The notes under the pieces: generated by a model
Told to the model about the DNA's origin: nothing
What the model saw: only the letters and a program-made list of their open reading frames with translations
Databases searched by the model: none
Position numbers and translations under genes: made by a program
Assembly: GCA_036897095.1 (NCBI GenBank)
Contig: JAYMSP010000555.1
Span: 1-47,406 of the forward strand
Source of the DNA: Plantago elongata
Lineage: Eukaryota > Streptophyta > Magnoliopsida > Lamiales > Plantaginaceae
Length of the DNA stretch: 47,406 bases
Reading direction: 5' to 3'
Part shown: piece after piece, positions 34,001 through 44,649 of the stretch
Layout of the letters: the number at the start of each line of letters is the position of its first letter
Position numbering within the stretch: position 1 is the stretch's first letter

Positions 34001-36829
34001 TGTTATTAAAAAAGGGGACTTGTAAGAAACTAAATCAATTAGAATAAGATAACAACTGAAACAAAGTTAAATTGCAATTTTCTTCCACATTGAGAGGAAG
34101 AGAAAATAAATTGCATTCACCTTTAGTTCCACATCATCTTCAAGAGTGGGGTGACCGACAAAAGTTGCTGCTAATCCATTTGATCTACAGACATCTGCTT
34201 CAAATGGAAGTATGCAAAAGACATGATCCACAAACATGGTTAACCCTCTCAGTCTTGCCTCACCCCCTCTCCAAGCCCAGAAAGATGGTGCTACATAGTG
34301 AAAATGGTGTGGACTGGGCTCTCTCTGCTGATCATATCTAACTGCAAAAAGCATTTGCCGACAGTCCTACACCAGTTTTTATTTGCATAAGAAACATGGA
34401 AAAGGCAGTACATGGATAGAGCAATCAAAAGAATATTACTTCGTAATTGCTTCAGAAAGCGGAAGGAAAACCCTTTAGAATCCACTGTTAGCACAACATG
34501 AGGCTGGAATGCAAGAGCAGATTCCACCGTCTCCTTTAACTTCACCTAAAATGATTTCATTTAAGATTAAAGAATCAGACTAGAGGACAATAACCGAAGT
34601 GAACTGAGTAAGAAGATGAGCTCAGTTCTCACCCTGAACGCACTCAGATGTGGCAATAACTCCCAGATGCCCATGACAGAAATATCTTCCATAGGAAACA
34701 AAGACGTGAACCCTTGGCTTGACATCAATGACCTGGAGAAAGAGAGAAAATAGGTATTAGGAACATGTGTTTCTCCATTCATTAACTTCATGTCAGTTAT
34801 CGCACTACAGACAAGGTTAACAGGGAGGGAGGAACTAAAGTGCCTTTAGAGTGACTCATACTGCTTTGAGTTCTCGTAGTCTCTCCGATGGAACACTAAT
34901 TCTGAAGTAGCAGTATTCTACTCCCCCCAAAGAGCTTTTAATAATTGGTTACCTAATACTTTATATGCATACTGTATGTATTTCAGCCCTAACACATAAT
35001 TTTCTGGGATAAAAATTCTTCGACATCGCGTACTAGTACTCTTTCTAGTACATCTGCACAAAGACTACGAGTTCTTCAGTTCTATGACAATGGATTGGCT
35101 CGAGTTCTTGTAGCAGTAAAAATGATGGATGTCTCGGTTCAATAAATGGGAAAATATAAATACATAATTTGATACATATAATAAATCACCTGGAAAGAAT
35201 AAAATTATTTATATTCATACAATGGGTTTGGAAGATTTGCACAAGAAGTATGAAGAAGTATCAAGACTATTCTGCTTATCCATATCCATGATCCATACAT
35301 ATGTTGAATCAATGCTATCAATGTACAATTAACAAGAACTGTACTTCAAGTTGAATCAGTTAAGGTGAGATTAATCATTGCTAAAGGTAGGAATTGGTGT
35401 ATTGTCTCACGGAAATACCCTGCAGTACTACTAGATACTTCATTAAGTGTGTATCGACTATCACGTACCATTCGTACTACGAATTAGGTAAGCCTGGTTT
35501 CTGTGACCAAATGGAAAACTGTACGTTCACCATAACTATGCTGCTGGGCCATGATAGGAATACTACACTAGACTGCACAAGTCATTCTCATAACAGTGTC
35601 AGTTCTATGAGGCTGCACTCAAATGTTCACTGTACATTTTTAACCTTGAGAACAAGGATCTATCTAGTAATCGGAGGTGGGTCAGGATTATGGGTGGGAA
35701 ATTTTCAAAGAGTACAAACCCAAAGCAGTTAACTGGAAGCTATAAATGCACGAACAAACAAGAAGTGCAGAAATTTCTCAATAGATGGAATGATGTTCGA
35801 TCCTTTATTCTATGAAGCATTGCTTTCACTAACATAAAAATAGGAACATGTGCGAGGTGCCTATACACGATTTCTACAGAGAATACTCTTATGAGAGCTG
35901 ACATCTCTTTTGACGTATTCAGTTGTAATGTTCTACTACATCCAGTCTTCCCATTCTTGTCCACGTACAGGAATATCCAACCCAATAAAAACCATGTTTA
36001 ACAAAATAATAAATTGAGAAGACAAAAAAGAAGCTTCACATTACCTTATTCACAATTCTGACTTTAAACCTCTTTTCTTATACATAAATGGTTTCCACAT
36101 CGTACAACCAATCCGAAATCAACTATAAAGGCTTCTATATCATGCAAGCAACCATAGATCAACCATGCTACTCCTCCACTTGGAAGACTAACAATTCAAT
36201 TTAGAGACCTACACTCCATTTCTAAGGCTTGAACTAATTCCTACTCGCGGAACTTTTACTAATTTCATACCATGGAAATAGCTACACCAGTAATGTTCAT
36301 AAACAAAATGACAGAAGCATTAGTAAGAACACCTAAATCTGTTGTGAAAAAAGAAACTATTCGAAAATAAGCAGCTGATAAACTGTTGAGAAAACTTGTC
36401 CTTACAATGCACAAAAGTATAATGGATGAATTACTCGAGAGACGGAAAGTAAAATTGCAAACTCAAGTCATAATAATACAAAATACTAACAAAATGTTTG
36501 AGAATAAGGCTCTGTTATCTTCGTCTTCAAACTCAGTTCAACATTTAGTTATATTTTATACTACAATTAGTGTAGACGAAAAGAATATAAAGGGAAGTTT
36601 GGTAATGAATAGTAGAATACCCTCCGATACCAGCAAAGCGGATTGGAAAAGGAGAAAGGTCGGTGAGTGAATTGATGAATCTGGAGGCGATGATATCACC
36701 TGAGACTTCTCCAGCAACAATGAAGACTCTGAGTTCACCTGCTTTTGAAGCCAAATCTCTTACACTCTCTCTGCTGGAAACTGAGAATGATCTCTTAATC
36801 ACACTCATAAATCTTATGCCTCTTGACAT
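31062..36829 (-). CDS. LPXB: Lipid-A-disaccharide synthase (LpxB), probably mitochondrial, eight exons
   Basis: Coding exons on the minus strand are 36829-36621, 34732-34633, 34545-34440, 34341-34121, 33977-33905, 32144-31906, 31637-31411 and 31233-31062. All phases agree, giving 448 residues. The start MSRGIRFMSVIKRSFSVSSR is the first in-frame ATG and reads as an Arg/Ser-rich mitochondrial presequence. GT19 family blocks follow in order: VFIVAGEVSGD (35-45), SLFPMEDISVMGIWELLPHL, VVLTVDSKGFSFR, HYVAPSFWAWRGGEARLRGL, SNGLAATFVGHP, LPGSRLQEVQRMLPIF, CTSGTVAVELQLARLPCVVAYR. The C-terminus is HGYTPSMIAASIVLNS. In bacteria LpxB joins UDP-2,3-diacylglucosamine and lipid X; plants keep a nuclear-encoded version of this pathway in mitochondria (family knowledge). 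Residue RYDQQ at the exon 3/4 join is a low-similarity loop. Confidence 0.92.
32615..32827. mobile_element. Stowaway-type MITE in LpxB intron 5
   Basis: The left end (GTCCCTCCGTCCCATGACAG) and the reverse complement of the right end (CTCCCTCATTCCCTCGCCAG) match, then both continue TTGTC(T/C)ACTTTxGC. TA dinucleotides at 32613-32614 and 32828-32829 form the mariner-type target duplication. At 213 bp and with no coding, it lies wholly within the 33904-32145 intron. Confidence 0.85.
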
Positions 36830-36967
36830 CTTCGCCACGTTCCAGTTAGCGGCTCGGTAAATGGTGGAGTAGTCGTGGAGAAGAAGACCTACTGTAATCT
36901 CCGACTCCGATTTGAGTACTTCGGGGCGGCCAAATACGTGGGTTGGGCAATCCGGTTCAACCAACAC

Positions 36968-38640
36968 CCATGATAATTATGAGAAACAACTAAACTCGGT
37001 CTAATATCGACTTGAAAATTTTGAGATCGGTTAAATTCAATGCTAGTATGATCATGACAAGCTCAACTCACTTTTGAGCGACGAGCCCTATGATGAATAG
37101 TATTTTATAAGATTCCTTCTGCAACACCTTATTCTGTAACATAAACACTTCTTTTTTAGATTTTTTCAATTTAATAGGTATCCATAAATACTTTTTGTTT
37201 TAATTTTCCCTCAACCCACCCCCCCCGGCCTCTCCCTTGTATTTCAACTAAAGATAAAAGTGGACTTCTCAATATTAATCTCTTGAGTAGACGCCAAGCT
37301 ATATTTGGGTAAAATATGATCAATCTCTCTACTCTCTAGCATATATATTCTAAAGTGGCATGAAAAAAAGAGAGGATTACGAATAAAATATGGGATACTC
37401 TTGGTGCACTTGGACATAGCAACCCCTCGTAACACCTCCCTTCTCCCAGCATTACATAGCAAAGCACCTTAGTACAAAACAACAACATATAAGGAGAAAT
37501 AGTATCCCCTTGTCAAATTTCCCTCCCTCGTTAGATTAGGTTAAGTGGCTCATCATTTAAAAGTACATAATAAGAAGATATACGACCACTCAAAATAATA
37601 AAATTCACAAAACTTATCTCGAAGCCTAATTTATCATATTTGTGTTTGGTTTAGAAGCAATCGTAAACATGACATTGTTAAGGCTTATATATTTGAACTA
37701 AGTAATTACCTCTGGATTTGGAATAAGAAAGATATGAAAATTTTAACTGACTGTTCAACACATGATTATTCAGGAAGCCAAAGCTCAATCAACATCATTC
37801 TTACCTAAAATATGCCAAAATGATGATAAGAAAGGACGTTGAGTCTATCAGAGCCGAGGCATTTAAGAGGATAATTATTTATCGAAAAGTGCTTATTTTA
37901 TCTCGTCTAGAGTGAAAACACAATAAATCTCTCATTTGATTTTATAGTCCACTCTTAAACTTAACCACTATTCTTCTTACTTTTATATTTATCTATGATA
38001 TTATTTTTATCATTTCTATCTTATAACTCTTATATGTCTTTTTTTTCTTTGTCATTTTTTAACTACAATAAATAACATATTAATTATTTTAAAAATAGTG
38101 ATAAAATAAATGGGAGACGATTAGCTGGACGAATGTACTACAATAGTCAGGGATGAAACCATGAATTGTTTGCAGCTTTTCGTGCTAAATTATACCAATT
38201 ATAAAATAATTATTAATTATTTTAAAATTTCAAATTGGTTACAATAGATCATGATCAGTAGATTGTATTGATTTTCTAATTGTTATGGAAAATTATATTT
38301 AAATTATTATTTCTTTATATATTCATTTATCGGTTAAGCGCCGTATTTGATTAATAATGTTAGAAAAATTATTTATACTTAGTGATAAAGTCTTTAATCA
38401 CTTTCTTTTAAATTTGATTGTAAATATAGATGGTGTCGAATGTTAAAAAATTAAATTTAACACACACACACACACATATATATTACACTTGCCCCGTTCC
38501 ATGTCAACTGTATTCACTTTTGTTATTTTGAACGTTCCATTCAAATTATCCACTTTACAATATGATATAGTATAGTTTTATATCATCCATTACCATAAAG
38601 CGAAGTAACTTAAACAATCAAACTTATATCTGATAAAATA
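36968..38640. other. Gene-free spacer upstream of LpxB
   Basis: Contains a run of C (CCACCCCCCCCGGCC at about 37217) and a CA/TA microsatellite at 38459-38482. A lone Stowaway-like end lies at about 38492 (CCCCGTTCCATGTCAACTG). No coding frame is recognisable. Confidence 0.4.
38459..38482. repeat. (AC)n/(AT)n microsatellite
   Basis: An uninterrupted run of about nine AC units followed by four AT units. Confidence 0.85.
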
Positions 38641-38897
38641 CTTCCTTCGCCCCGAATTGAATGTCCTGCGAAACCAGACAAAATTTTTAATGAATAATTA
38701 AGTAATGTATGATTATTGAAAGTAAAAGAGTAAAAATAAAGGTTGTGGCCAGACACATGTTTCAATGTAACTATTGAGTTCCTTTCGATTATAATATTAT
38801 ATTGTGGGATAATTTTTTTATCAAATATGAAAATGAGACAACGAATTTGGGACAATCCAAAATGAAATACATGACATCAAATTCGAGACGGAAGGAG
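38641..38897. mobile_element. Stowaway-type MITE
   Basis: The ends CTTCCTTCGCCCCGAATT and, in reverse complement, CTCCTTCCGTCTCGAATT match and continue through GAATGTC versus TGATGTC. TA duplications flank the element at 38639-38640 and 38898-38899. It is 257 bp and AT-rich inside. A further unpaired end of the same kind lies at about 38940. Confidence 0.85.
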
Positions 38898-38949
38898 TAA
38901 GAAAGTAAATCTCACATATATTATATACTGATATAATATTACTCCTTTT

Positions 38950-39828
38950 GTTTTATGAGTCTAAAAATAAAGTAGACAACTAAAATGAGAAGTTACTTAG
39001 TCTGTAAATTTAAAAAAGGGTGCAGATACCTTTACCTTCCGATGCAGCTTCTTATTTAGGCAAAATGGCACCGTTTCAACGCGGATCATGTTAGATCAAC
39101 CCGAAATGGGTGATTATATTCTCTCGAATAGAGATTGGTGGTGATTTGCATCTAGAATCGATTGATAAATTCGTCTTGTTCAACAACTGTAATTGTAATG
39201 ATATATTTCATGTTCAATAATAATTTTAAAAAAAATGTTAGATCATGTGAGATATTTTACCCGGGTGAAACATTTCATGAGTGAATCATAACAGCCACAA
39301 ATTATATTGATGATTAGTATAAGATTAGATATTATCTCAACATTGTTGGTACAATTTGAGTCAAGTACTTGTTCTGCTCGTGTCGTGCTCGTGCCCACTA
39401 CTAATAATGTAGTATGGCCAGAAGAGAATTAAACAAGGACTCCAAGACCCGAGGATCTCATATACCTCGTTCCACCCAGAACACTATTAATCGTCCAATA
39501 TTAAAAAAAAAAATCCACAAATTTAGGTACAAATAATACATTTTATGCAACACCCTAAAAATTCGAAATTTGAATTTAAGTATTTTAAATCGAACTGACC
39601 ATTAAAGTTGAGTTCGTATGTATACCTTGCTTGCGTAGTTTTTATGCATCGTAACCTTATCCAGCCAATTAATTATCTAAATTCCAAATTAATTCTTGTC
39701 CTAACTCTAGTGATTTTCAAAGAACACCAGATGAATCTCCATCTGGAACTTTAAGTCATCCAGAATTCGACATCGAACAGATATATATTCATCCAATCCG
39801 TTTTCAATTCTTGTACCCTTGTATATGA
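38950..39828. other. Gene-free spacer with an LTR-like fragment
   Basis: GCAACACCCTAAAAATTCG at about 39547 resembles the start of Ty3/gypsy-type LTRs of plants. No partner or internal domain is visible. Otherwise nothing was recognised. Confidence 0.3.
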
Positions 39829-41057
39829 ATGGGAATAGTTGGTTAAAAACCATAACCAGCTAATAATCATTAGCTTTTTTTGAACGGTTATTAACCATAA
39901 TCGTAACCGTTCAACAATCGAGTGGTTACAATCGTAACCAACCTGACTTCAGGTTACGGTTACGGTTAAAAACCGCTTCAATTTTTTTGTTGAAACGTTC
40001 AAATTTTTTTTTTTGCTTATATATTTTGCCCGGGTTGGACACCTAAACACGCCCCTCCGCGGGTGCAGGCCCAAAAAAATAAAATTTCATGAAAACGCAA
40101 GAAAAATTATATTTTGTTAACTTTTTTTTGTATGGTAGGGGGTAGGCTACCCCCGAGTACCCGACAAAGAAAATTAAAATTTAGTGAAACGCAAGAAAAT
40201 TATATTTTTGTTAATGTATTTTTTTGTCGGGTAGGGGGTACGGTACCCCACTCCACTCTCCCCTCCCCACCCGGTACTCGAAAAAAAATTAAAATTTCGT
40301 GAAACGCAAGAAAAATTACATTTTTGTTAACTTTTTTTTTATCGGGTAGGGGGTGGGGTACCCACACCCCACCTCGAGTATACAATAAAAAAAAATTAAA
40401 ATTTCGTGAAACGCAAAAAAAATAATATTTTTGTTAACTTTTTTTTTTTTGTCGGGTATGGGGTTGGGTGCCCCACCCCACCCCCTCCCCCCGATACTCA
40501 AAATTTTTTTTTTTTCGTGAAACGAAACAAAATTATATTTTTGTGAACTCTTTGTTTTTGTCGGGTAGGGGGTAGGGTAACCCCACTCCACCCCCCTTCT
40601 TCCCAAGTACCGACAAAAAAGATTAAAATTTCGTGAAAACGCAAGAAAAATTATATTTTTTAAAACTTTTTTTTAATCGGGTAGGGGGTGGGGTACACCC
40701 CACCCACCACCCCCGGGTATCCGACAAAAAAGATAAAATTTCGTGAAACACAACAAAATTTATATTTTTGTTAAACTTTCTTTTTTGTCAGGTATGGAGT
40801 CACCATCCTCCTCCGGTATCCAATCAAAAAAATTAAAAAATTATTTTTTTGCGATTTTTTGCGAAAAATAATTTTTGCCAATTTTCACCCCGAGTAAGAA
40901 AGAATTTTCAAAAAACCGACCAATAATCTAATTTTATGATTATTTCCGGTTATACGACCTAACCATTATCGGTGAGAAAATTTTTCGATTACGATTATTA
41001 TTAATTGGTATGGTTATAACCTAAATCAGAATAATGGTTATTAGCCAACCGTTCCTA
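39829..41057. mobile_element. hAT-like non-autonomous element hosting a minisatellite
   Basis: The left end TGGGAATAGTTGGTTAAAAA and the reverse complement of the right end (TAGGAACGGTTGGCTAATAA) are alike. Both are followed by ACCATAA-type sequence and repeated GGTTA/TAACC and GTAACCG motifs (39850-39990; 40920-41050). Such repeated AACCG/GGTTA subterminal motifs are usual for plant hAT relatives. An 8-bp target duplication was not convincingly found. The middle is taken up by a tandem array. Confidence 0.45.
40060..40850. repeat. Tandem array of about seven 105-120 bp units with G-rich dyads
   Basis: Each unit has a GTCGGGTAGGGGGTGGGGTA segment followed by its near complement (ACCCCACCCC...CCCGGTACTCGAC). 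An AT part follows (AAAATTTCGTGAAACGCAAG, then AAAATTATATTTTTGTTAAC and a T-run). The AAAATTTCGTGAAA landmark recurs near 40081, 40171, 40293, 40399, 40518, 40626 and 40737. Apparent frames on both strands across it are artefacts of the repeat. Confidence 0.85.
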
Positions 41058-41259
41058 ATCCTATCCTTATATTTGTTTTTTCAAGAAAAGTTCCTCAAAT
41101 TTCATTTACAGTTAATTAATTTGTTATTTATGATATCATATGTGGACTTTGTAAGTTTCATAAGACTTGTCACGTTCAGAAGTTTATAATTACATGTTCA
41201 TGCGCACACTTTTAGTTCATGCATTCGCTACAAAAAATACGTCAAGTATGTTTCAAAGT

Positions 41260-41953
41260 TAAAGAAAATTAAGGACTCACAAGGACATCACCTTAAGTAT
41301 CAGTGGTAATAATAAGGGGGTCGGTTAAAATGTGATTAGTAGTGTATCTAGTTATGTTTTAAAATTTTTAATAGGTTAATATAGACTGGGGCCGGACATT
41401 AAAATGTTAAGTGAGCTCACCACCAATTTAAGATTTTAAAACGTTCCACGAGAAAATTTCAAAATAAATTTCTAATAAAATTTAAAGAGTTTAAAAAAAA
41501 AACACGTTTAAGTGTTTAGAGTCAAGTCAAGTCTTAAGTATATTGCATTAAGTAAGGTTAAAAGCTTCAAAAAAATATGACGATATAAGTTTAATGGCAC
41601 GTTTATGGAATATGTTTAGTCAACTGGTCATAACTGACCCTTACTAAATTATCATTTTTTTCGATATTTAATGCTTAGCTATCGGAGTGAGGCGTTGCGG
41701 GAGCAGTGCTATTTACTAGAAGAGTCGTTACCACTTTTAGTTTTATGGTGTATAAACAATTTTTAAACGTTTTAAAATTTCGCTACATTATTTTACTAGT
41801 TCACGAGTTAGTACCAAGAATCCATGTAAAGTATTTTGACGTGTAAGGTGCCTAGTAGCTTCTTATATTTTTATAACTCAAGTTCGTCGAATTTACAAGC
41901 TCACTTATGTCATATTTTTTATAGTCCGTCTTTTAAAAATCAAGGTGTTACAC
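41260..41953 (-). mobile_element. Possible LTR fragment, Ty3/gypsy type
   Basis: Read on the minus strand from about 41953, the sequence opens TGTAACACCTTGATTTTT, like many plant gypsy-type LTRs. It continues through moderately AT-rich DNA with TATAAAAAATA and no coding domain. The far end is not defined. It is an old, incomplete fossil if the call is right. Confidence 0.3.
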
Positions 41954-42224
41954 TTTATCACTAAAAAATAGTAATTGTTTGGCATAAACCTTTTGAGTTT
42001 TTCTATTTAAATTATATCCCAAACGGTCGGATAGTAATATTTATCATATTTTTATATTTTATCATTTCTTTACCTTTCTCCTAATAGTACACGTAAGTCG
42101 TAACTCTAATGTATGAGCTTCATTGCGGTACTAATTTAATTTTGGGCTTTGTTCACTCGCTTGTGAGAAATTTAGACACTCCATTAATGTAAGCAGCTAG
42201 CTCTATAATAAGTCTTGTATCCTC

Positions 42225-42234
42225 TATATAAATA
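42225..42234 (+). promoter_or_regulatory. TATA box of the membrane protein gene
   Basis: TATATAAATA lies about 90 bases before the first ATG (42314) and about 275 before the first in-frame ATG of the conserved frame (42502). This suggests transcription from about 42260. Confidence 0.6.
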
Positions 42235-42501
42235 TGGAATCATTACAACAACCATTTCATTGAAGTCTCTCCCTTCCATTTCCATATATAAATAAACATT
42301 GCTCAAGCTAGCCATGTATTTTTCGTGTAGGCACCTTGCAGATAAATGGCTCAAATGCCAAACATATACGGCCGATATGTCTAACTGCTTTGTGAGTCCG
42401 CCCGATGATCATGATCATTGTCTAATAACAATGGGCTATGCCAAGAACATAACCTCTCCGGAAACGATGAATTGGATGCTAACCAAAAACTCGAAGCACC
42501 A

Positions 42502-44570
42502 ATGCCTTGGTTTGGCTTATACATTGCCGCGGTGTGTGCTATCTGCACGGTTTTAATGGCAGTTGATGCCTTCACCGGGTTCAAACTCAAAAAGTTATGG
42601 TTCCCATGTAAGTACTTCTCTCTCAATGCGACTTCTTTGACTCTGTTAGGTGTGGCAATGAAGTTTTCTATGGATCTTTCGGAGTTGAAGGTTGAAGGGA
42701 TCGATTATGTTACTATTTTCAGCGGTTTTGTATTGATGACAACGGCCATAACTAATTCTATGACCTCTGTGGCTTGTATGGATGATAATGAACTTATACT
42801 CAACTTGATTGCTTTAGGCATTCTAGTCATTGCAATTGTAGTGAATTTCTGCCTATATTCTGGTCAGTTATTTAATACCTTGGAGACGTCGTCCAGGCTA
42901 CTTCTTTTTGGTTTCTTGCTCTGTTCGCTTGTCTTGCTTATTTTGCTCATCCTGTTATGTTCCTCGGCTGTAATGGTTCCAACCATCAGAAGATATTTAG
43001 ACTCCAAGTTCCAGGAAATGCATAAATTGGTTTCCAATGAAAGAGGAGATGTAGTAGGAAACTATAATCTTGATGAGCTAACAACATTGTTGAAAAAATA
43101 TTGGGTGATGGCTCAAACTGGAACCCTTAGTTTGTGATGGCAAGATCAGTAATTTGTGTTGTACCAGGTATCATCAGCTTGGTGTTAACAATATTACTAA
43201 TGGTTTTGGTTGCATTTCTTAGGCACAGCAACTATTTCTTGGATGTTACCAAGTATTTTGGCATAAGCAATACGAGCTACAAGTGGTCAGTTAATTGCAT
43301 ATTACTCACCCAGACTGCAGGAGTAGTAATGGGTTCTATTGCTCCTATATCAAGAGGGTTGCTTGCAACCAGATTTAGGATGTCAAAAACAGGCCACAAC
43401 ATATCCACGGTCGAATCTCATTGGATCAGAGCACTTGTAGATTGGAGGGAAAGCCCAATACCACTAGAAATTCAAAACATCAGGTGCAAAAAAGTTGTTC
43501 ATGTTTCCAAAAGGTTGCTTTTAAATGTGTGTGTTGGGGCACAAATTCTAACTGTTATGGTTAGCAAACTATTTTTCTTGATTTGTGTGTTGTGTATGTA
43601 TCTTGCTCACATGTTCTTCCACCACACCAAAATGGTTAAAGTATGTGCTCTTTGGCCCCCATCTGATAGGAGAGAAGATGAATCAGAAATAGATTTTAGT
43701 CGATATGTGTTGCTAATTGAAGGTGAGTTTGAATTGCCAATACAATTAATTACAAACATGTGTGGAGAGGTTGATAAGCTAATCCAAGTTGGGAAGATGC
43801 AAAAATCAAGAAATATACTCAAACTTCTAAACAAGTGTGAGAACTTCATGGGGGTAAAACAATTTGATAGTAACCAAGTTGAAAGTTTGCATGCTCAAGA
43901 GCCTCCTAATTGTTGGTCCCTGCCAATTGTGACTTTAACAAAAATTGCAATAGCAGTTTGCAACACTCCGGCTAACAACATCAACCAGTTGTTGAGTGGT
44001 GTTAGTGAAGGACTTTCATTTGTGAATGTTATAGAAAAATCTTTTGATACAAATGGAGAGTTGGCAAGAATAAGAAGAGTAGCCGACATTGTTTGGATGG
44101 AACTTGAATTGTTTCAAGATCGAAAGTGCAAGCAAACATTGCAGGAGCTCTCAGATGTAGCTAGAAAGATTGTTCTGGATTTCAAGTCAAACGTGAATGA
44201 TTTAATCATGGAAAATCCTTTGAATTGGCCACCCAAGATTATTGCAGCTAACTCTATGTATAGAATATGTCAGACAATTCTATTGATTGAGAGTGGTTGT
44301 ACGGAGGATCAAACGGATGTAGATACATTCGAGCGATTATCAATGATTAAAAGTGAAGAAATAATTCGATTTCTTGAGCAGCGCGAGTGGCCAAAGTTGG
44401 ATCCTGATAGAACAGGCTACATTGACGCATGGAGAGCCATTTTGAAGCAGGGTACTGAAGATCCAATCTCTTCTGTTTCAAGAACTGATGAAAATGGGTC
44501 AAGCGCAATATCATTGAATGAACATGTTTTTATCGAGATGGAGATGTTACTTTGCAAGCAACCCTCTTGA
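42502..44570 (+). pseudogene. Uncharacterised plant multi-pass membrane protein gene with a frameshift
   Basis: Two adjoining frames look like one protein. Frame A (ATG 42502 to TGA 43137, 212 codons; open from 42415) has about five hydrophobic segments, opening MPWFGLYIAAVCAICTVL and including WFPCKYFSLNATSLTLLGVA. Frame B (43131/43137 to 44570, about 478 codons) has three more, then a long soluble part. The family, as I recall it, reads through the junction as one chain of 700-800 residues (KYWxMAxT..., then FVMxRSV). Here KYWVMAQT is in frame A and FVMARSV in frame B. The pattern fits one T missing from a T-run at 43131-43133. Similarity-like sequence (SGNDELDANQKLEAP) lies before any in-frame ATG, while the first ATGs (42314, 42431) are in another frame, hinting at a second shift. 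It may be a pseudogene or a sequencing error; function unknown. Confidence 0.6.
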
Positions 44571-44592
44571 ATGGGCACAACTGCCCATTCAA
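44567..44592 (+). repeat. Perfect hairpin straddling the stop codon
   Basis: TTGAATGGGCA (44567-44577), a four-base loop CAAC and TGCCCATTCAA (44582-44592) form an 11-bp perfect stem that includes the TGA stop at 44568-44570. A third copy of GAATGGGCACAA follows at about 44617 and makes its own GGGCACAAGTGCCC dyad. Confidence 0.8.
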
Positions 44593-44649
44593 TCCGGTTG
44601 GCAGAGTCAGAGACGCGGAATGGGCACAAGTGCCCCGCCAAGCTCAACA

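Noticed and set aside
34072-34341. Plus-strand frame of 89 codons
   Set aside because: Antisense shadow of LpxB exon 4.
31062-36829. Recent bacterial transfer as the source of LpxB
   Set aside because: Eight exons with plant-like introns, a targeting presequence and MITE-containing introns show a long-resident nuclear gene, in line with known plant LpxB.
28273-36829. A lipid-metabolism gene cluster made of the phospholipase A1 and LpxB genes
   Set aside because: They are neighbours on the same strand but act in different compartments and pathways, with 1.4 kb between them. I see nothing that links their regulation.
40114-40606. Several overlapping frames on both strands
   Set aside because: They are produced by the G-rich dyad minisatellite and its spacer.
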